NCBI RefSeq assembly: GCF_025564085.1 | Contig: NZ_JAMGZJ010000078.1 | Span: forward strand, 744,001 to 808,000 | DNA: 64,000 bases | Source of the DNA: Silvania confinis | GTDB lineage: Bacteria; Pseudomonadota; Gammaproteobacteria; Enterobacterales; Enterobacteriaceae | Direction: 5' to 3' | Shown: positions 63,975-64,000 of the stretch, piece after piece | Numbering within the stretch: the stretch's first letter is position 1 | Layout: every line of letters begins with the position of its first letter | Translations under genes and position numbers: made by a program | Notes under the pieces: model-generated | What the model saw: only the letters and a program-made list of their open reading frames with translations | The model's database searches: none | What the model was told of the DNA's origin: nothing

Positions 63975-64000
63975 ATGTCTGATAACGACGAATTGCAGCA
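63975..64000 (+). CDS. pdxH: Pyridoxine 5'-phosphate oxidase, N-terminal start (partial)
   Basis: Only the first 26 bases are in the window (MSDNDELQ), identical to the start of E. coli PdxH and in the expected place after mliC. The enzyme makes pyridoxal 5'-phosphate. Identification relies on this short stretch plus gene order. Confidence 0.85.

Overview
The window is chromosomal DNA from a member of the Enterobacteriaceae. From about 40.7 kb to the end it follows the Escherichia coli K-12 order in reverse numbering: two tRNA-Val genes, mdtK, ribC, cfa, punC, punR, purR, ynhF, ydhP, mepH, grxD, rnt, gloA, nemA, nemR, ydhL, ydhF, sodC, ydhK, ydhJ, ydhI, slyA, slyB, anmK, mliC, pdxH. High GC, short intergenic gaps and REP/BIME elements point to the Enterobacter/Citrobacter/Lelliottia/Leclercia side of the family; the species cannot be fixed from sequence alone. 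Against the K-12 order, sodB and lhr are missing from their usual slots, and an EptA-type phosphoethanolamine transferase sits between nemR and ydhL.

The left 40 kb lies between fumD (next to pykF in E. coli) and the tandem tRNA-Val genes, the same chromosomal interval that carries SPI-2 in Salmonella. It holds several accessory modules. (1) 1-1692: a MetNIQ-type ABC transporter, then fumD. (2) 1989-5065: a polar amino-acid ABC transporter. (3) 5307-8126: two tiny ORFs, then a histidine kinase, a FixJ-like regulator and an exported GlcG/HbpS-fold protein, recalling the SenS-SenR-HbpS redox sensors of actinomycetes. (4) 8279-10053: a small acidic protein, a zinc-ribbon/metallo-beta-lactamase-fold protein and a CynT-like carbonic anhydrase.

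(5) 10094-22528 is the most novel block. It is a divergent catabolic cluster around a LacI-type regulator. Leftward: MFS transporter, HisD-like dehydrogenase, SDR, alpha/beta hydrolase, HpaI-type aldolase, bicupin. Rightward: LacI regulator, two paralogous double-NTF2/SnoaL-fold proteins, a second HisD-like dehydrogenase, and an amidase. Two near-identical LacI-type operators lie in the central intergenic region. The substrate is unknown. (6) 22515-29135: ydhS, then a Tat-exported DMSO-reductase-family enzyme with Fe-S and membrane subunits and an extra ferredoxin-like protein, behind a perfect FNR box. It occupies the slot of ydhYVWXUT in E. coli.

(7) 29478-40538 is a decayed type VI secretion island abutting tRNA-Val. 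It has a TssB-like stub, a vgrG with a large internal deletion, an M23-GH19 peptidoglycan hydrolase effector split by a frameshift, a frameshifted exported protein (possible immunity protein), a PAAR protein, an intact tssM and a 19-codon tssA stub. Other core tss genes are absent here, so this locus alone cannot make a working T6SS. Parts of it are markedly AT-rich.

The right 23 kb is core genome with recognisable regulation: PUR boxes at purR, a NemR palindrome at nemR, a consensus SlyA box between ydhI and slyA, and a PhoP box correctly spaced from a -10 element upstream of slyB.
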